Shown: in pieces, positions 18,124 through 26,882 of the stretch
Position numbering within the stretch: the first letter of the stretch is position 1
How the letters are laid out: every line of letters begins with the position of its first letter
NCBI RefSeq assembly: GCF_000011085.1
Contig: NC_006396.1
Span: 2,108,001-2,172,000, forward strand
DNA length: 64,000 nucleotides
Direction: 5' to 3'
Source: Haloarcula marismortui ATCC 43049
GTDB lineage: Archaea; Halobacteriota; Halobacteria; Halobacteriales; Haloarculaceae
The notes under the pieces: generated by a model
The model's input: only the letters and a program-made list of their open reading frames with translations
Databases searched by the model: none
What the model was told of the DNA's origin: nothing
Position numbers and translations under genes: made by a program

Positions 18124-18269
18124 TCCGGTAGACTAATGTAACGAATTATGGGTATTGTGTGGGTGGAAGCAAGAATGAACGTCAATATTCAATTATTCCC
18201 GGTGAGTTTGGTGCCACTGGAAATACACCATCGGGTGGCCGGTGAGGACACTGATTAATGGACTTCCCG

Positions 18270-19004
18270 TTAATCTACTAAATGCCTTGAGAAATCAAGA
18301 GTTTGTTCACCCTTCTCCGTGAGGGTGATATATTTACTTCCAGCATATGGTTGTTCTCTAATAAATCCCTCTTTGGAAAGTGGTTCACGGTATTCCTCCT
18401 GTACGATATCATAGATGTTGTCGTTGTCTTTTCTTTCTACTCCTTGAACTGCGTCAAATTCTTTTTCCATAACAAATGTATTTAAATCTCTGATTTTCAC
18501 TTTATTACCTTCAGACCGTTGCTCTTCGAGAAAGTCTAAAATACTAACAAATTCGGGTTCAGGTGGTTCAATTGGATATGCAGGTAATTCAAACGAGTCC
18601 TTGACACCAACACTAACCGTTTCTTCACCATAATCTTCTGCCTGTACGTAGTACGGTGTAGCCCCATACATCATACAAGCAAATGTGCCACCTACAGCAG
18701 TTATTTTACTCCCCGTGGATATGTTTACTTTCACATTATCATCACGGTGATCTTGTATCAAGCCAGAAATAGTCTGCATCGATTCACTCATGTCGAATAT
18801 ATCACATACAGTTTCCTTACATTCTATTCCCGCATCAGCCAAATTTTGTTCCACCGCTTCTTGACACTGGTTGGATTGTTCGTCATCCTCTGTTACTAAC
18901 AAATAAACGACATCGGCTCTGCTCTCAATGGCTGGTTTGTAAATTCTTTCTTCTTCATATCCCTGTGGGGCGATATGGACTCGTAGCGGGGTCTGGAGTG
19001 TCAT
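18270..19004 (-). CDS. CARF-like regulator with winged helix (HFX_2341 / DUF6293 type)
   Basis: The 244-residue protein has an N-terminal Rossmann-like domain (about 1-140): LRVHIAPQGYEEERIYKPAIESRADVVYLLV, then VKVNISTGSKITAVGGTFACMMYGATPYYV. The N-x-STGSK turn matches CARF-type domains, which bind cyclic oligonucleotides or similar ligands. The C-terminal half (about 155-244) is a winged-helix region ending ITLTEKGEQTLDF. Family members in haloarchaea are called HFX_2341-type regulators. No CRISPR array or Cas gene lies in the window; the McrBC-type locus starts about 2 kb away. A ligand-gated transcription role is inferred. Confidence 0.72.
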   Translation of the reverse strand: MTLQTPLRVHIAPQGYEEERIYKPAIESRADVVYLLVTEDDEQSNQCQEAVEQNLADAGIECKETVCDIFDMSESMQTISGLIQDHRDDNVKVNISTGSKITAVGGTFACMMYGATPYYVQAEDYGEETVSVGVKDSFELPAYPIEPPEPEFVSILDFLEEQRSEGNKVKIRDLNTFVMEKEFDAVQGVERKDNDNIYDIVQEEYREPLSKEGFIREQPYAGSKYITLTEKGEQTLDFSRHLVD

Positions 19005-19410
19005 GAAACGAGAAAAATCCGCGTAGGATATAAGATTATTCCTAACTAGATTATCCAGTAGGTATTTATTTACGATAAATGTCTAGAACGTCTAAAATGC
19101 CAAAAACGGCTAGTAGCTCACTTTTGAATGGGATGGCAAACATCTACGAATTACTACACGAGCTCCACCCTTTATAATAACAGAGCGCGTACACGTACGT
19201 AAGAAGAGCAGAATAAACTGAAATGATGAACGGCAAAGGAGAAAAGGTGAATTCGGTCGTTGATGGCGGCCGAATTCGTCCCCTGTGGGAGAAGGGGTGG
19301 TGTCTGTGTCTGGCCTCTATCTGGTCTTGTGACTGCGACATCTTAGCCTCTTCGGTGAACACGGGCGGAAATATGGCGGCTTACGGAGAGCCCGGATCTC
19401 CGCCCTATCG
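19005..19410. other. A+T-rich gap with an inverted repeat
   Basis: About 400 bases between two divergent genes hold no convincing frame. GAATTCGG (19249-19256) and CCGAATTC (19270-19277) form an 8-bp inverted repeat with a 13-base spacer, 134 bases upstream of the wHTH gene. It could be an operator for either divergent gene. Short frames here read as Cys/Trp-rich shadow sequence. Confidence 0.45.
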
Positions 19411-19770
19411 ATGACAGTACAAGACGACATTGAAACCTACCTGACTAAAAACGGTCAGTCAACGGTCAACGAGATTGCGAACGGTATCGACTACAGCAAC
19501 AGTTACACACGAGAGAACGCGAAAGAAATGAAGGCTGAAGGTCGGATTGACGGTGCGAAGACAACGCGTATCCCTGCAGTAATCATCAGCGGAAACTACG
19601 AAGTTCTCACGGGCGACCGTGATTACCTCTTGGGTCTGGTGAAGCGATACGCGGCGAGCCACCTATCACGTGCGAAGTCCAAGTCAACCAGCGACCTACA
19701 AGACTTCATTCGTGACCAGATAGCCGACGACGTTGTTGGTGGCCCATTCCGCTGGGAGTTCTGGAAGTAA
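19411..19770 (+). CDS. Small winged-helix DNA-binding protein
   Basis: The 119-residue protein has an N-terminal helix-turn-helix: DDIETYLTKNGQSTVNEIANGIDYSNSYTRENAKEMKAEGRIDG. A probable helical C-terminal segment (RDYLLGLVKRYAASHLSRAKSKSTSDLQDFIRDQIADDVV) could serve for dimerisation. Similar small wHTH proteins are common in haloarchaeal viruses and plasmids. It would act as a transcription regulator within the element; its target is unknown. Confidence 0.6.
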   Translation: MTVQDDIETYLTKNGQSTVNEIANGIDYSNSYTRENAKEMKAEGRIDGAKTTRIPAVIISGNYEVLTGDRDYLLGLVKRYAASHLSRAKSKSTSDLQDFIRDQIADDVVGGPFRWEFWK

Positions 19771-19804
19771 CTGAGGCTGACCGAAGAGCATAGCCCGCAA
19801 ACCA

Positions 19805-20197
19805 CTATTCTTTGAGAAGATCTCCGACAACCGAACCTGCTAATGGGGTCTGTTCTGTAGCCTCGACAGTCGCATTATCAGCAGATTTCCATAATTGCTC
19901 AATCGCTTCTTGAGACATCGATGCTGGACGGTTCTCAGGACCGAATGGTCCTGAATAGATCCCGACAAGTTCCCCAGATTCAGCATATGTTATGTAGTGG
20001 TGCCCTTCTGCTGATGGAAACTTGAGAGTTAGAGCACCCTCTGAATTTTTGAGAGCGTCGATAACATCAGAAAGAATAACTGAATCCCTTTCATCTGTAT
20101 CCTTTGCTAATTCTTTCACTGAATCGCTATTGCCAATAGAATCAAATATTTCTTCGATCCTCGCACCAGTAGCTTTCGGGTATCCCTTCGTTGCCAT
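19805..20197 (-). CDS. Hypothetical protein
   Basis: A 130-residue acidic protein, starting ATKGYPKATGARIEEIFDSIGNSDSVKELAK. The middle (GALTLKFPSAEGHHYITYAESGELVGIYSG) looks beta-rich; the C-terminus is helical. No known family is recognised. The region is A+T-rich. It is convergent with the wHTH gene, 34 bp apart. Function cannot be assigned. Confidence 0.5.
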   Translation of the reverse strand: MATKGYPKATGARIEEIFDSIGNSDSVKELAKDTDERDSVILSDVIDALKNSEGALTLKFPSAEGHHYITYAESGELVGIYSGPFGPENRPASMSQEAIEQLWKSADNATVEATEQTPLAGSVVGDLLKE

Positions 20198-20311
20198 ATG
20201 ATACTACTAACACTGAGGGATATTGGTACCACCGATGAGCTGGTCCACGCGCCCATTTAAAATCAGTACCAGTCAAAACACCAAACATAAATCTCTCAGT
20301 GGGAGGACCTA

Positions 20312-20569
20312 TTATCGCCACCGACTCTCGACACTCGTCCGATACCGCAACCCAAGAACGCTAGTATTGAACTGCTGAATCGTCTCGGGATTCAACTTTT
20401 CACGCGCATTCTGGATATTCTCTTCACTCTCGACCAGATGGGTCAACGCCGCGTCCAGCACGTCGGACATCGGTGGGTCGTCGTGCTGATCGCTCGCCAC
20501 AATCGCACTCGCCTCATCCAGTAGTCGCTGCCGTTCGTCAGTAATCTTGAGACTAGTTCGTCGGGTCAT
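20312..20569 (-). CDS. Small helical DNA-binding-type protein
   Basis: The 85-residue product opens with TRRTSLKITDERQRLLDEASAIV, typical of ribbon-helix-helix-like haloarchaeal small regulators, and continues DVLDAALTHLVESEENIQNAREK. It resembles the gene at 28056 in its opening (RLRVTDHRERMFDALTDAT). Such proteins often regulate plasmid or virus genes. The DNA target is not known. Confidence 0.6.
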   Translation of the reverse strand: MTRRTSLKITDERQRLLDEASAIVASDQHDDPPMSDVLDAALTHLVESEENIQNAREKLNPETIQQFNTSVLGLRYRTSVESRWR

Positions 20570-20949
20570 TGTTTAAACGGGTGTATGTACCGGGGGTTAA
20601 TTCGCGTCGTTCTGGAGTGAGCGACGGGGCGGTTCTTGATAAACTGGGTCCGGGCGTCGGCGCGATCAAGGCAAGCTCCCAGCTCAACCTGCTTGACTCT
20701 ATGCACCGTAGCCCACGGCTCACAGCCCACGGGTGCATACATCGAGGATTGGCGTTACATCTGAGTCTAACCCCGTGGGTCGATCCCACTGACCACCTCT
20801 AATTGCGAAACGTCGTAGTCCGTCTAATCGAAGTTCCGGACTCTTGGTCAGTGAGGTCGAGCTGTGTTCTCAAACGGACCGTCCTGAGCATGAAGAGGAA
20901 GACCGATAGAAGGAAGACACAAACCGATCAAGCGAATTCATACTGAAAG
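20570..20949. other. Intergenic stretch with possible transposon-end remnant
   Basis: About 380 bases precede the reader gene. A plus-strand frame of 77 codons at 20569-20802 has a protein-like texture (NSRRSGVSDGAVLDKL, IKASSQLNLLDS, PWVDPTDHL) but no start context and no known domain. ATGCACC (20701-20707) pairs with GGTGCAT (20732-20738), and inside it AGCCCACGG is repeated at 20710-20718 and 20724-20732. A worn end of an IS200/IS605-type element is possible; it remains unproven. Confidence 0.35.
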
Positions 20950-22461
20950 ATGGTTCGCCACTCGAACACCTGGGTATTCAATATTAGTCCAGAGAACTGG
21001 GACTCTTGCTCGAGTGGGCCAGTTGATGGTGACTTTCACGGTAATGAGAATGTTGGAGAACCGTGGCACGGACTTAGTACCTCAGCAAGAAACAAGCCAG
21101 ACGGCCTCAATCGTGGCGATTTGGTTTTAGCTCGACGCACCAGTGGATCTGGTGATCCGTACGGTGTATTAGGTATCTGGCGGTTCCACAAGGCCCAGAA
21201 AATTCGAGACCAATCTAACGTTCCCTGGAAAGATGCAAAATACGAGTACGTGCTCTACTGCAGGCCAATTCAGCGGGAATTGGATGAGATTTACACAGAG
21301 CCTTGGGATCAGGTTTCATTCACGACGCATAATTTGCAAGGGGCCATCACTTCGCTGCAGCCAGAACACCGAGACGATTATTTCCAAGAGCTGTTGGACC
21401 ACGCTGGGACTAACGAAGACGTGAGAGCAGTCCTCAAGAGCCAATTGGAGGGGACAGCTGATCTGACAGACTTTTTCCGAACTGAATCACACACAGATGT
21501 TGATCTGCAGCAAAGCAGCGAACAGAGTGACCTGCTCAACATTGAGACACCTTCTATTGGACAGCGTTTCAATCAGGAAGCGATCGAACAGTGGTTCAAT
21601 ACCGGATTTGGGTATCAAATATCAGGCATAAATCCACGGCGAACAGAAGAGGGAGACCGTTTTGTTCTGCTGTTCTCTCAGGAAGATGGGCCATATGAAG
21701 ATAACATTGGAGATGAAGAATTCGAGTATATTGGAGAAGGAATGCCAGAAAACGGTGATCAAAATACTAGCTCATCGGGCAATAGTGTGCTTATCGACGC
21801 GGTTGACGAGGCGATTCCAATATTCTTCTTTTATAAGGGAACTGATGATCAAGAATGGGAATATCGCGGATTAGTGGATGTCGTTGAATGGAATTGGCAG
21901 ACTAATCCCGAAGCGAAACGCGAAGAGATCGTCTTTTCGATGCAGATGCAAACTGAGGAGGACGACTTGGATTCCGATGATAAGTCCAGTCTATCCGGAG
22001 AATTATACTTGATTCCGGTCTCAGACGGGTGGCTTCCACAATTCAATCAGACAGTCATGTCAGCGTTGTCGCTCGAGTTAGTCGCTGATGTCCCCCAGAG
22101 TCTTCGTGATATTTCTGCAGATCGAATTTGGGGAACGACTGCGACGGAGAGCAAAAAGAAACAGAAACATGCTGAAGAAATGGATACAGGAGACCATATC
22201 CTGTTCTACCACGATGGAGACTTCATCGGTACTGGGATAGTTGGTTCAACATTCATCGACAGAGAAATCGGCGAGTTCATTTGGGATAATCCTGACAGCA
22301 AGTATATTTTCACCGTTGAAGATTTCTCAACTGAGACACCATCGATTCACCGGGTCTGGGAAGAGCTCGGGTATGACGGGCAGCCGGTTGTGAGTGGATT
22401 CCAGCGAGTTGCGAGCCACCGCCTCGAAAACCTTTCAGCAGAAACTATTTCGAAGTTGTAG
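20950..22461 (+). CDS. EVE-SRA-EVE-like modified-DNA reader of the McrBC locus
   Basis: The 503-residue protein has three apparent domains. Residues about 1-165 look EVE/PUA-like (TWVFNISPENWDSC, LNRGDLVLARRTSGSGDPYGVLGIWRF). Residues about 195-340 resemble the SRA/YDG fold (IGQRFNQEAIEQWFNTGFGYQISGINPRR, VLIDAVDEAIPIFFFYKGTDDQEWEYRGLVDVVEW). Residues about 385-503 are a second EVE-like domain (DRIWGTTATESKK, MDTGDHILFYHDGDFIGTGIVG). SRA and EVE domains recognise modified cytosine or similar bases. With mcrB and mcrC downstream, the likely role is to find modified invader DNA for the motor-nuclease. No nuclease motif is seen in it. Confidence 0.7.
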   Translation: MVRHSNTWVFNISPENWDSCSSGPVDGDFHGNENVGEPWHGLSTSARNKPDGLNRGDLVLARRTSGSGDPYGVLGIWRFHKAQKIRDQSNVPWKDAKYEYVLYCRPIQRELDEIYTEPWDQVSFTTHNLQGAITSLQPEHRDDYFQELLDHAGTNEDVRAVLKSQLEGTADLTDFFRTESHTDVDLQQSSEQSDLLNIETPSIGQRFNQEAIEQWFNTGFGYQISGINPRRTEEGDRFVLLFSQEDGPYEDNIGDEEFEYIGEGMPENGDQNTSSSGNSVLIDAVDEAIPIFFFYKGTDDQEWEYRGLVDVVEWNWQTNPEAKREEIVFSMQMQTEEDDLDSDDKSSLSGELYLIPVSDGWLPQFNQTVMSALSLELVADVPQSLRDISADRIWGTTATESKKKQKHAEEMDTGDHILFYHDGDFIGTGIVGSTFIDREIGEFIWDNPDSKYIFTVEDFSTETPSIHRVWEELGYDGQPVVSGFQRVASHRLENLSAETISKL

Positions 22462-22466
22462 TGGTT

Positions 22467-23153
22467 TCACCAATCACCTGCAAACGACACTTCGAGCTCT
22501 GAGGACACTGCATCACACATTTGACGTAGTCGACGTTTCTTGTCACTCATTTTGTAGTGCGTATCGAGGTAATATCCACCATCCAGTTCTTCGAACTGGC
22601 GCATCTGTTCGTTGCCATCCGGATAGGTTGGAGTATCGTTGATTACGGCCTTGTTGCGGCCGGGTACCCATGGTAAAGGACTAACGGCTCGAATAAGGTC
22701 GTGCTCTCGGATCAGGTAGTTTGTAGCATCTCGAAGCACCGAACTCTGGTCATCCCGACCATACACAAGTTCGGTATTCAGTGGACCCGTGATTCGAATC
22801 TCATACCTGTGGTTATGACTAGATCGGGTAGCAGGATTCCGATCAGGGGTTCGGATCTGGCCGTTCGTATCCACGACACCTACAGTACAACACCTGGCCA
22901 TGAACAGATCAATTAGAGTTCTGAGTGAGATCGTTTCAGTTGGCCCTGGCCCAGGGTATGAGAGACGCAGTCGATTCTGATCAGTAACTGATAGCCAGAA
23001 AAATTCCGGCTCATCGCTATCTTTGGGGCGAAGAATGACTCCATCACAGTCGGCAAAAGAACGCTCCTCGCCGTTGATTTTGACCCTCTCCAGAGATCCA
23101 GCAAAGTCTGCAAAGAGACTATTATCCATCGTCATCGATTCCTGCCTGATCAT
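22467..23153 (-). CDS. Hypothetical protein embedded in the McrBC locus
   Basis: The protein has up to 228 residues; starts at 23135 or 23129 (TMDNSLFADFAGSLER) are also plausible. It sits on the opposite strand, its stop only 5 bp from the reader's stop, and its start faces mcrB. Visible segments include NGEERSFADCDGVILRPKDSDEPEFFWLSV, SLRTLIDLFMARCCTVGVVDTNGQI and ETLVYG-like beta strands. I recognise no family and no nuclease or ATPase motif. Its position inside the restriction locus suggests an accessory or regulatory part, but that is inference. Confidence 0.55.
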   Translation of the reverse strand: MIRQESMTMDNSLFADFAGSLERVKINGEERSFADCDGVILRPKDSDEPEFFWLSVTDQNRLRLSYPGPGPTETISLRTLIDLFMARCCTVGVVDTNGQIRTPDRNPATRSSHNHRYEIRITGPLNTELVYGRDDQSSVLRDATNYLIREHDLIRAVSPLPWVPGRNKAVINDTPTYPDGNEQMRQFEELDGGYYLDTHYKMSDKKRRLRQMCDAVSSELEVSFAGDW

Positions 23154-23353
23154 ATAAGAAGGTGCGTATCTGGTTGGTGTCGAATTGAACTCGATTTTAC
23201 ATCAGTCTGAACAGTCAAGTGATTCCAGACTGGCTTCGAAGATTGACTCGAGTCCAAGTTTCGAAGAGACGTCAATTAGATATGGCAATAGTTCTGCTTG
23301 TACTTCATGTATGTACAGGTTTAAGAGGATCACCGGTCTCTGGACGGGTACGA

Positions 23354-24916
23354 ATGGCTGTTGATTCGGGTATTTATCTCGCTCCGTGCAGCAATAACGA
23401 TGCACAGGAGCATCTCAAGCGCACCGTGATCAATGGTGTCGACCGGGATGATTATGGACAATATACGAACGTTGGGTTCGGAGATTCCGTCTCTATTTGG
23501 GGCGTTAAGGGAGGGAACGAATCACATTGGCAGGATATCGATGCGGGAGACTATCTCTTCTTTTATACAGGTGATGAGACGTATTCACAGGTTGCAGAAG
23601 TTTTAGCCACAGACCAAAACGAGGGGCTAGCAGAGCATCTGTGGCCTGGTTTTGAGGATACCTGGGAATTCATCATTTACCTCAATGAGCCCATTCCGGT
23701 CAATATTGACTCAAATGAGATTGCCGATTACGCTGGTTACAAGCAGAATTATATTCTAGGGTTTCAGTCGCTTCGCGGCAGCGCCGTCGACGAGATCAAC
23801 GACGAATATGGTAGTATCGAGGGATACATTAACGCCAATCGAACAGACGGCAACCACATCCAGACATCCGGCGGGTCACAAGATCCTGACGAGGGCGATG
23901 ATTCCGTAGTCGATGAAGTTCTTGATGAAGCAGATCGCGATGAGGAGGCATATGCGAATATTGCACGACAATTAGAAGAAGTAGGTCAAGTCGTTTTTTA
24001 TGGCCCCCCAGGGACCGGGAAGACATACAATGCACAGCAGTTTGCTCGCTGGTGGCTCCATAACCTACAGTCTGAACCGAGAGAAAGTCAAGTCCGTTCG
24101 GTTACCTTCCATCCATCGTATACCTACGAGGACTTCATTGAAGGGCTGACTGCAAATGCTACCGAAAATAGCGTCAGCTATGATATCAAGCCTGGAAAAT
24201 TCAAAGCCATTTGTGAAGATGCCAGGGTCGCATATCAGGAGACAGGGCCAAACGAAGAGCCTCCTCGTTACGTATTACTGATCGATGAGATTAATCGGGG
24301 GAACCTGGCTCAAATCTTCGGTGAAACAATCACTCTATTAGAAGAAGACAAACGGGGTACATTACACGTCGATCTCGCTCATTCAGGAGGGTCTTTCACT
24401 ATTCCTCCAAATCTGTATGTGATTGGAACGATGAACACTGCCGATAGGTCAGTTGCACTTGTCGACGCGGCCCTACGTCGACGCTTCCGATTTATCGACT
24501 TTCCACCTGACTACGGAGTTGCTCGATCACGGTTTGGTTTCGACACTGAGTATGATCTTACGTCTGCAGCCAGAGGAGAACGGTCTGATCTTGAGCAACT
24601 CCAAGCGCTTTCAATTCAAGCAGTCGAGCAGCTCAACGAGACGATTATCGAACTCCCTGATCTAGGAAAGGGAAAACAGATCGGACATTCATATCTGTTA
24701 GTCGACCCAGACGACGAGCAGGCGCTGGTCGATGCTTGGCGGTATGAGATTCTCCCCCTTCTCGAGGAGTACTTCTACGGGCAATTAAGCCGCATCAGGC
24801 AGGAGCTATTCAATCAAAACGGAGATAGTCTGGTCGACTGGGAGCGCGAACAAATCAAAGACTTCGACCCCGAAACACTCAGAGAGTCGCTTCAAGCAAT
24901 CGTTAATGCGGGGTAA
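23354..24916 (+). CDS. mcrB: McrB-type AAA+ restriction motor with EVE-like N-terminus
   Basis: The 520-residue protein begins with an EVE-like domain (about 1-160: SIWGVKGGNESHWQDIDAGDYLFFYTGDETYSQVAEVL), followed by an acidic linker (about 175-200). The AAA+ core has Walker A GPPGTGKT (217-224), Walker B VLLIDEINRGN (307-317), the McrB signature GTMNTADRS (358-366) and an arginine finger in RRRF (375-378). McrB rings translocate DNA and drive McrC cleavage at modified sites; GTP is the usual fuel. ATG 23354 is chosen since the extension to 23219 is basic. mcrC follows 2 bp after the stop. Confidence 0.9.
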   Translation: MAVDSGIYLAPCSNNDAQEHLKRTVINGVDRDDYGQYTNVGFGDSVSIWGVKGGNESHWQDIDAGDYLFFYTGDETYSQVAEVLATDQNEGLAEHLWPGFEDTWEFIIYLNEPIPVNIDSNEIADYAGYKQNYILGFQSLRGSAVDEINDEYGSIEGYINANRTDGNHIQTSGGSQDPDEGDDSVVDEVLDEADRDEEAYANIARQLEEVGQVVFYGPPGTGKTYNAQQFARWWLHNLQSEPRESQVRSVTFHPSYTYEDFIEGLTANATENSVSYDIKPGKFKAICEDARVAYQETGPNEEPPRYVLLIDEINRGNLAQIFGETITLLEEDKRGTLHVDLAHSGGSFTIPPNLYVIGTMNTADRSVALVDAALRRRFRFIDFPPDYGVARSRFGFDTEYDLTSAARGERSDLEQLQALSIQAVEQLNETIIELPDLGKGKQIGHSYLLVDPDDEQALVDAWRYEILPLLEEYFYGQLSRIRQELFNQNGDSLVDWEREQIKDFDPETLRESLQAIVNAG

Positions 24917-25445
24917 CGATGAGTTCTGACGATGCTGCTGTGTCACCTATTGCTGGCTTGGTCGATGCTCAGGGCGACCACGTTATCGAACTAACGGAGT
25001 GGGAAACCAGCGAGGAGCGGGTTGAGCTCTCACCATCGGATGAGGATACGCTACGTACCGAGGTTAATGCTGATAAGAAGCGTCTTGAATATCAGTTCGA
25101 TCGGGAAGGGAGAGCAACATTTCGTGCCCGACAATTTGTCGGGGTTGTCGCATTGCCTGATGGACCGACGATCCAGATAAGTCCAAAGGCTGCTGGTAAC
25201 AATTTGCTGTACCTCTTGCGGTATGCACAGAATGTCAGTCCAACTACGATTGAGCAGCAAACTGGCTTAGGTCAGGGAGACTCATTCGTCGATGCACTCG
25301 CTGCCCTATTCAACCAAGAGTTGCAAGAAATCCTCCGACGTGGGTTACACTCCGAATATCAGACAGTATCCAGTGAAGAGAAACAACTCCGGGGTAGGTT
25401 AGATGTCCAGCGCCAACTCCAGCGTCAAGGTCCGGTGCCGACTAA

Positions 25446-25462
25446 GTTTGAGTGTACGTATG
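25446..25462. repeat. Left target-site repeat of the IS in mcrC (17 bp)
   Basis: GTTTGAGTGTACGTATG here is repeated exactly at 26866-26882 on the other side of the IS. It belongs to mcrC (codes F-E-C-T-Y). Seventeen bases is longer than the few to 12 usual for many IS4 members; part of the match may be chance at the ends. Confidence 0.8.
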
Positions 25463-26865
25463 CATCTGTCTTTAGCTAAGAGACGAACCACGTGACAGCA
25501 GCGGCTTATCGAGGCTACTTTTCGAGAGGAATGAGGAGGAGTCCGCTGTGCACACTGACACCTCCTCGTCGAGAATCATGCGTCGGCTCACTACACTGTT
25601 TCCCTCCGAGTTCCTCGAAGAGCACGCCGAGGAACTCGGCGTGGTCGAGCGAGAGGGCAAGCTTCAGATTCCTGTCCTCGTGTGGGCGCTCGTGTTCGGC
25701 TTCGCCGCAGGCGAGAGCCGAACACTCGCTGGGTTTAGACGCTGCTACAACGCTACAGCTGACGAACCGATCTCTTCTGGCGGTTTCTATCACCGGTTGA
25801 CGCCTACTCTTGCAGAGTATCTCCGCGACCTCGTCGAGGCCGCGCTCGACGAGGTCGCTGTCCCTGATGCTGTTGACGCTGATATCGACCGATTCAGGGA
25901 CGTGATGATCGCTGATGGAACCGTGTTGCGGTTGCACGAGTTCCTCTCTGATGAGTTTCAAGCCCGCCACGAGGAGCAGGCTGGAGCGAAGCTCCACCTG
26001 CTCCACAACGCCACCGACCAGACGATTGAACGGATCGATGTGACTGATGAGAAAACGCACGACAGCGCGCTGTTCAAGACGGGATCGTGGCTGCAAGGAC
26101 GACTGGTTCTATTTGATCGGGCGTACTTCAAATACCGCCGCTTTGCGTTGATCGACGAGAACGACGGCTACTTTGTGAGTCGGCTGAAGCAGAACGCAAA
26201 TCCGGTGATAACGGCGGAATTACGGGAATGGCGCGGCCGCGCCATTCCCTTGGAGGGCAAGCAGATCCACGACGTGGTCAATGATCTCTCGCGGAAGTAC
26301 ATCGACGTAGAGGTGGAAGCAGAATTCAAGCGCGGCCAGTACGAGGGAACTCGGTCGCTGGACACGAAGCGGTTTCGCGTCGTCGGCGTCCGCAACGAGG
26401 ACGCCGACGACTACCACCTGTACATCACGAATCTGCCGAGAGAGGAGTTTCTCCCGGCGGATCTAGCGACGCTGTATCGGTGTCGATGGGAGGTAGAAAC
26501 GTTGTTCCGTGAGTTGAAAACGCAGTACGAACTGGACGAATTCGACACGAACAACCCTGATGTCGTGAAAATTCTACTATACGCTGCGTTGCTGTCACTG
26601 CTGGTGAGCCGAGAGTTGTTGGATCTGGTCACCGAGCAGGCCGACGATGAGATCGTGTTTCCGCCGGAACGCTGGGCGGCGACCTTCCGGTCGCACGCCC
26701 AGCTCATCCTCCACGAACTCGGTGAGTACCTCGGCTACTCGCCACCGCCGTTGCTGGAGCGGCTGATCGAGGATGCTCAGAAGATCCACCAACAACGACC
26801 GATCTTACAAGAGACGCTCGCTACCGCTACACAACCGAGGTGTGAGTCTTAGCTAAAGACGAATG
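25463..26865 (+). mobile_element. IS4-family (ISH8-like) insertion sequence, 1,403 bp
   Basis: The element carries imperfect terminal inverted repeats: CATCTGTCTTTAGCTAAGA at the left end against CATTCGTCTTTAGCTAAGA read inward from the right end (17 of 19 match). It contains one transposase gene, and 17-bp direct repeats of mcrC sequence flank it. The size and the transposase type fit the ISH8 group of haloarchaeal IS4 elements. It lies in the same direction as mcrC. The intact ends and frame suggest a recent insertion. Confidence 0.88.
25578..26852 (+). CDS. IS4/ISH8-type DDE transposase
   Basis: The intact 424-residue transposase opens RRLTTLFPSEFLEEHAEELGV. DDE motif candidates are Asp in VMIADGTVLRLHE, Asp in LVLFDRAYFKYRR and Glu in CRWEVETLFRELKTQY; the last has the YREK-like spacing of IS4 enzymes. 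ATG 25578 is chosen over GTG 25548. It catalyses movement of the IS that splits mcrC. No frameshift is visible, so the element may still be active. It ends 13 bp before the right end of the IS. Confidence 0.9.
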   Translation: MRRLTTLFPSEFLEEHAEELGVVEREGKLQIPVLVWALVFGFAAGESRTLAGFRRCYNATADEPISSGGFYHRLTPTLAEYLRDLVEAALDEVAVPDAVDADIDRFRDVMIADGTVLRLHEFLSDEFQARHEEQAGAKLHLLHNATDQTIERIDVTDEKTHDSALFKTGSWLQGRLVLFDRAYFKYRRFALIDENDGYFVSRLKQNANPVITAELREWRGRAIPLEGKQIHDVVNDLSRKYIDVEVEAEFKRGQYEGTRSLDTKRFRVVGVRNEDADDYHLYITNLPREEFLPADLATLYRCRWEVETLFRELKTQYELDEFDTNNPDVVKILLYAALLSLLVSRELLDLVTEQADDEIVFPPERWAATFRSHAQLILHELGEYLGYSPPPLLERLIEDAQKIHQQRPILQETLATATQPRCES

Positions 26866-26882
26866 GTTTGAGTGTACGTATG
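26866..26882. repeat. Right target-site repeat of the IS in mcrC (17 bp)
   Basis: This is the second copy of GTTTGAGTGTACGTATG. Translation continues from here into DELTADTTANQ of McrC, in the frame that leaves the left copy, which confirms clean duplication on insertion. Confidence 0.8.

Noticed and set aside
18270-19004. CARF-like domain as evidence of a CRISPR type III system
   Set aside because: No repeat-spacer array and no cas gene was seen in the window.
20770-20800. T-arm-like sequence GTGGGTCGATCCCAC suggesting a tRNA or second att site
   Set aside because: The loop is two bases too short for a tRNA T arm, no acceptor or anticodon stem could be paired around it, and it does not match the tRNA-Ala att repeat.
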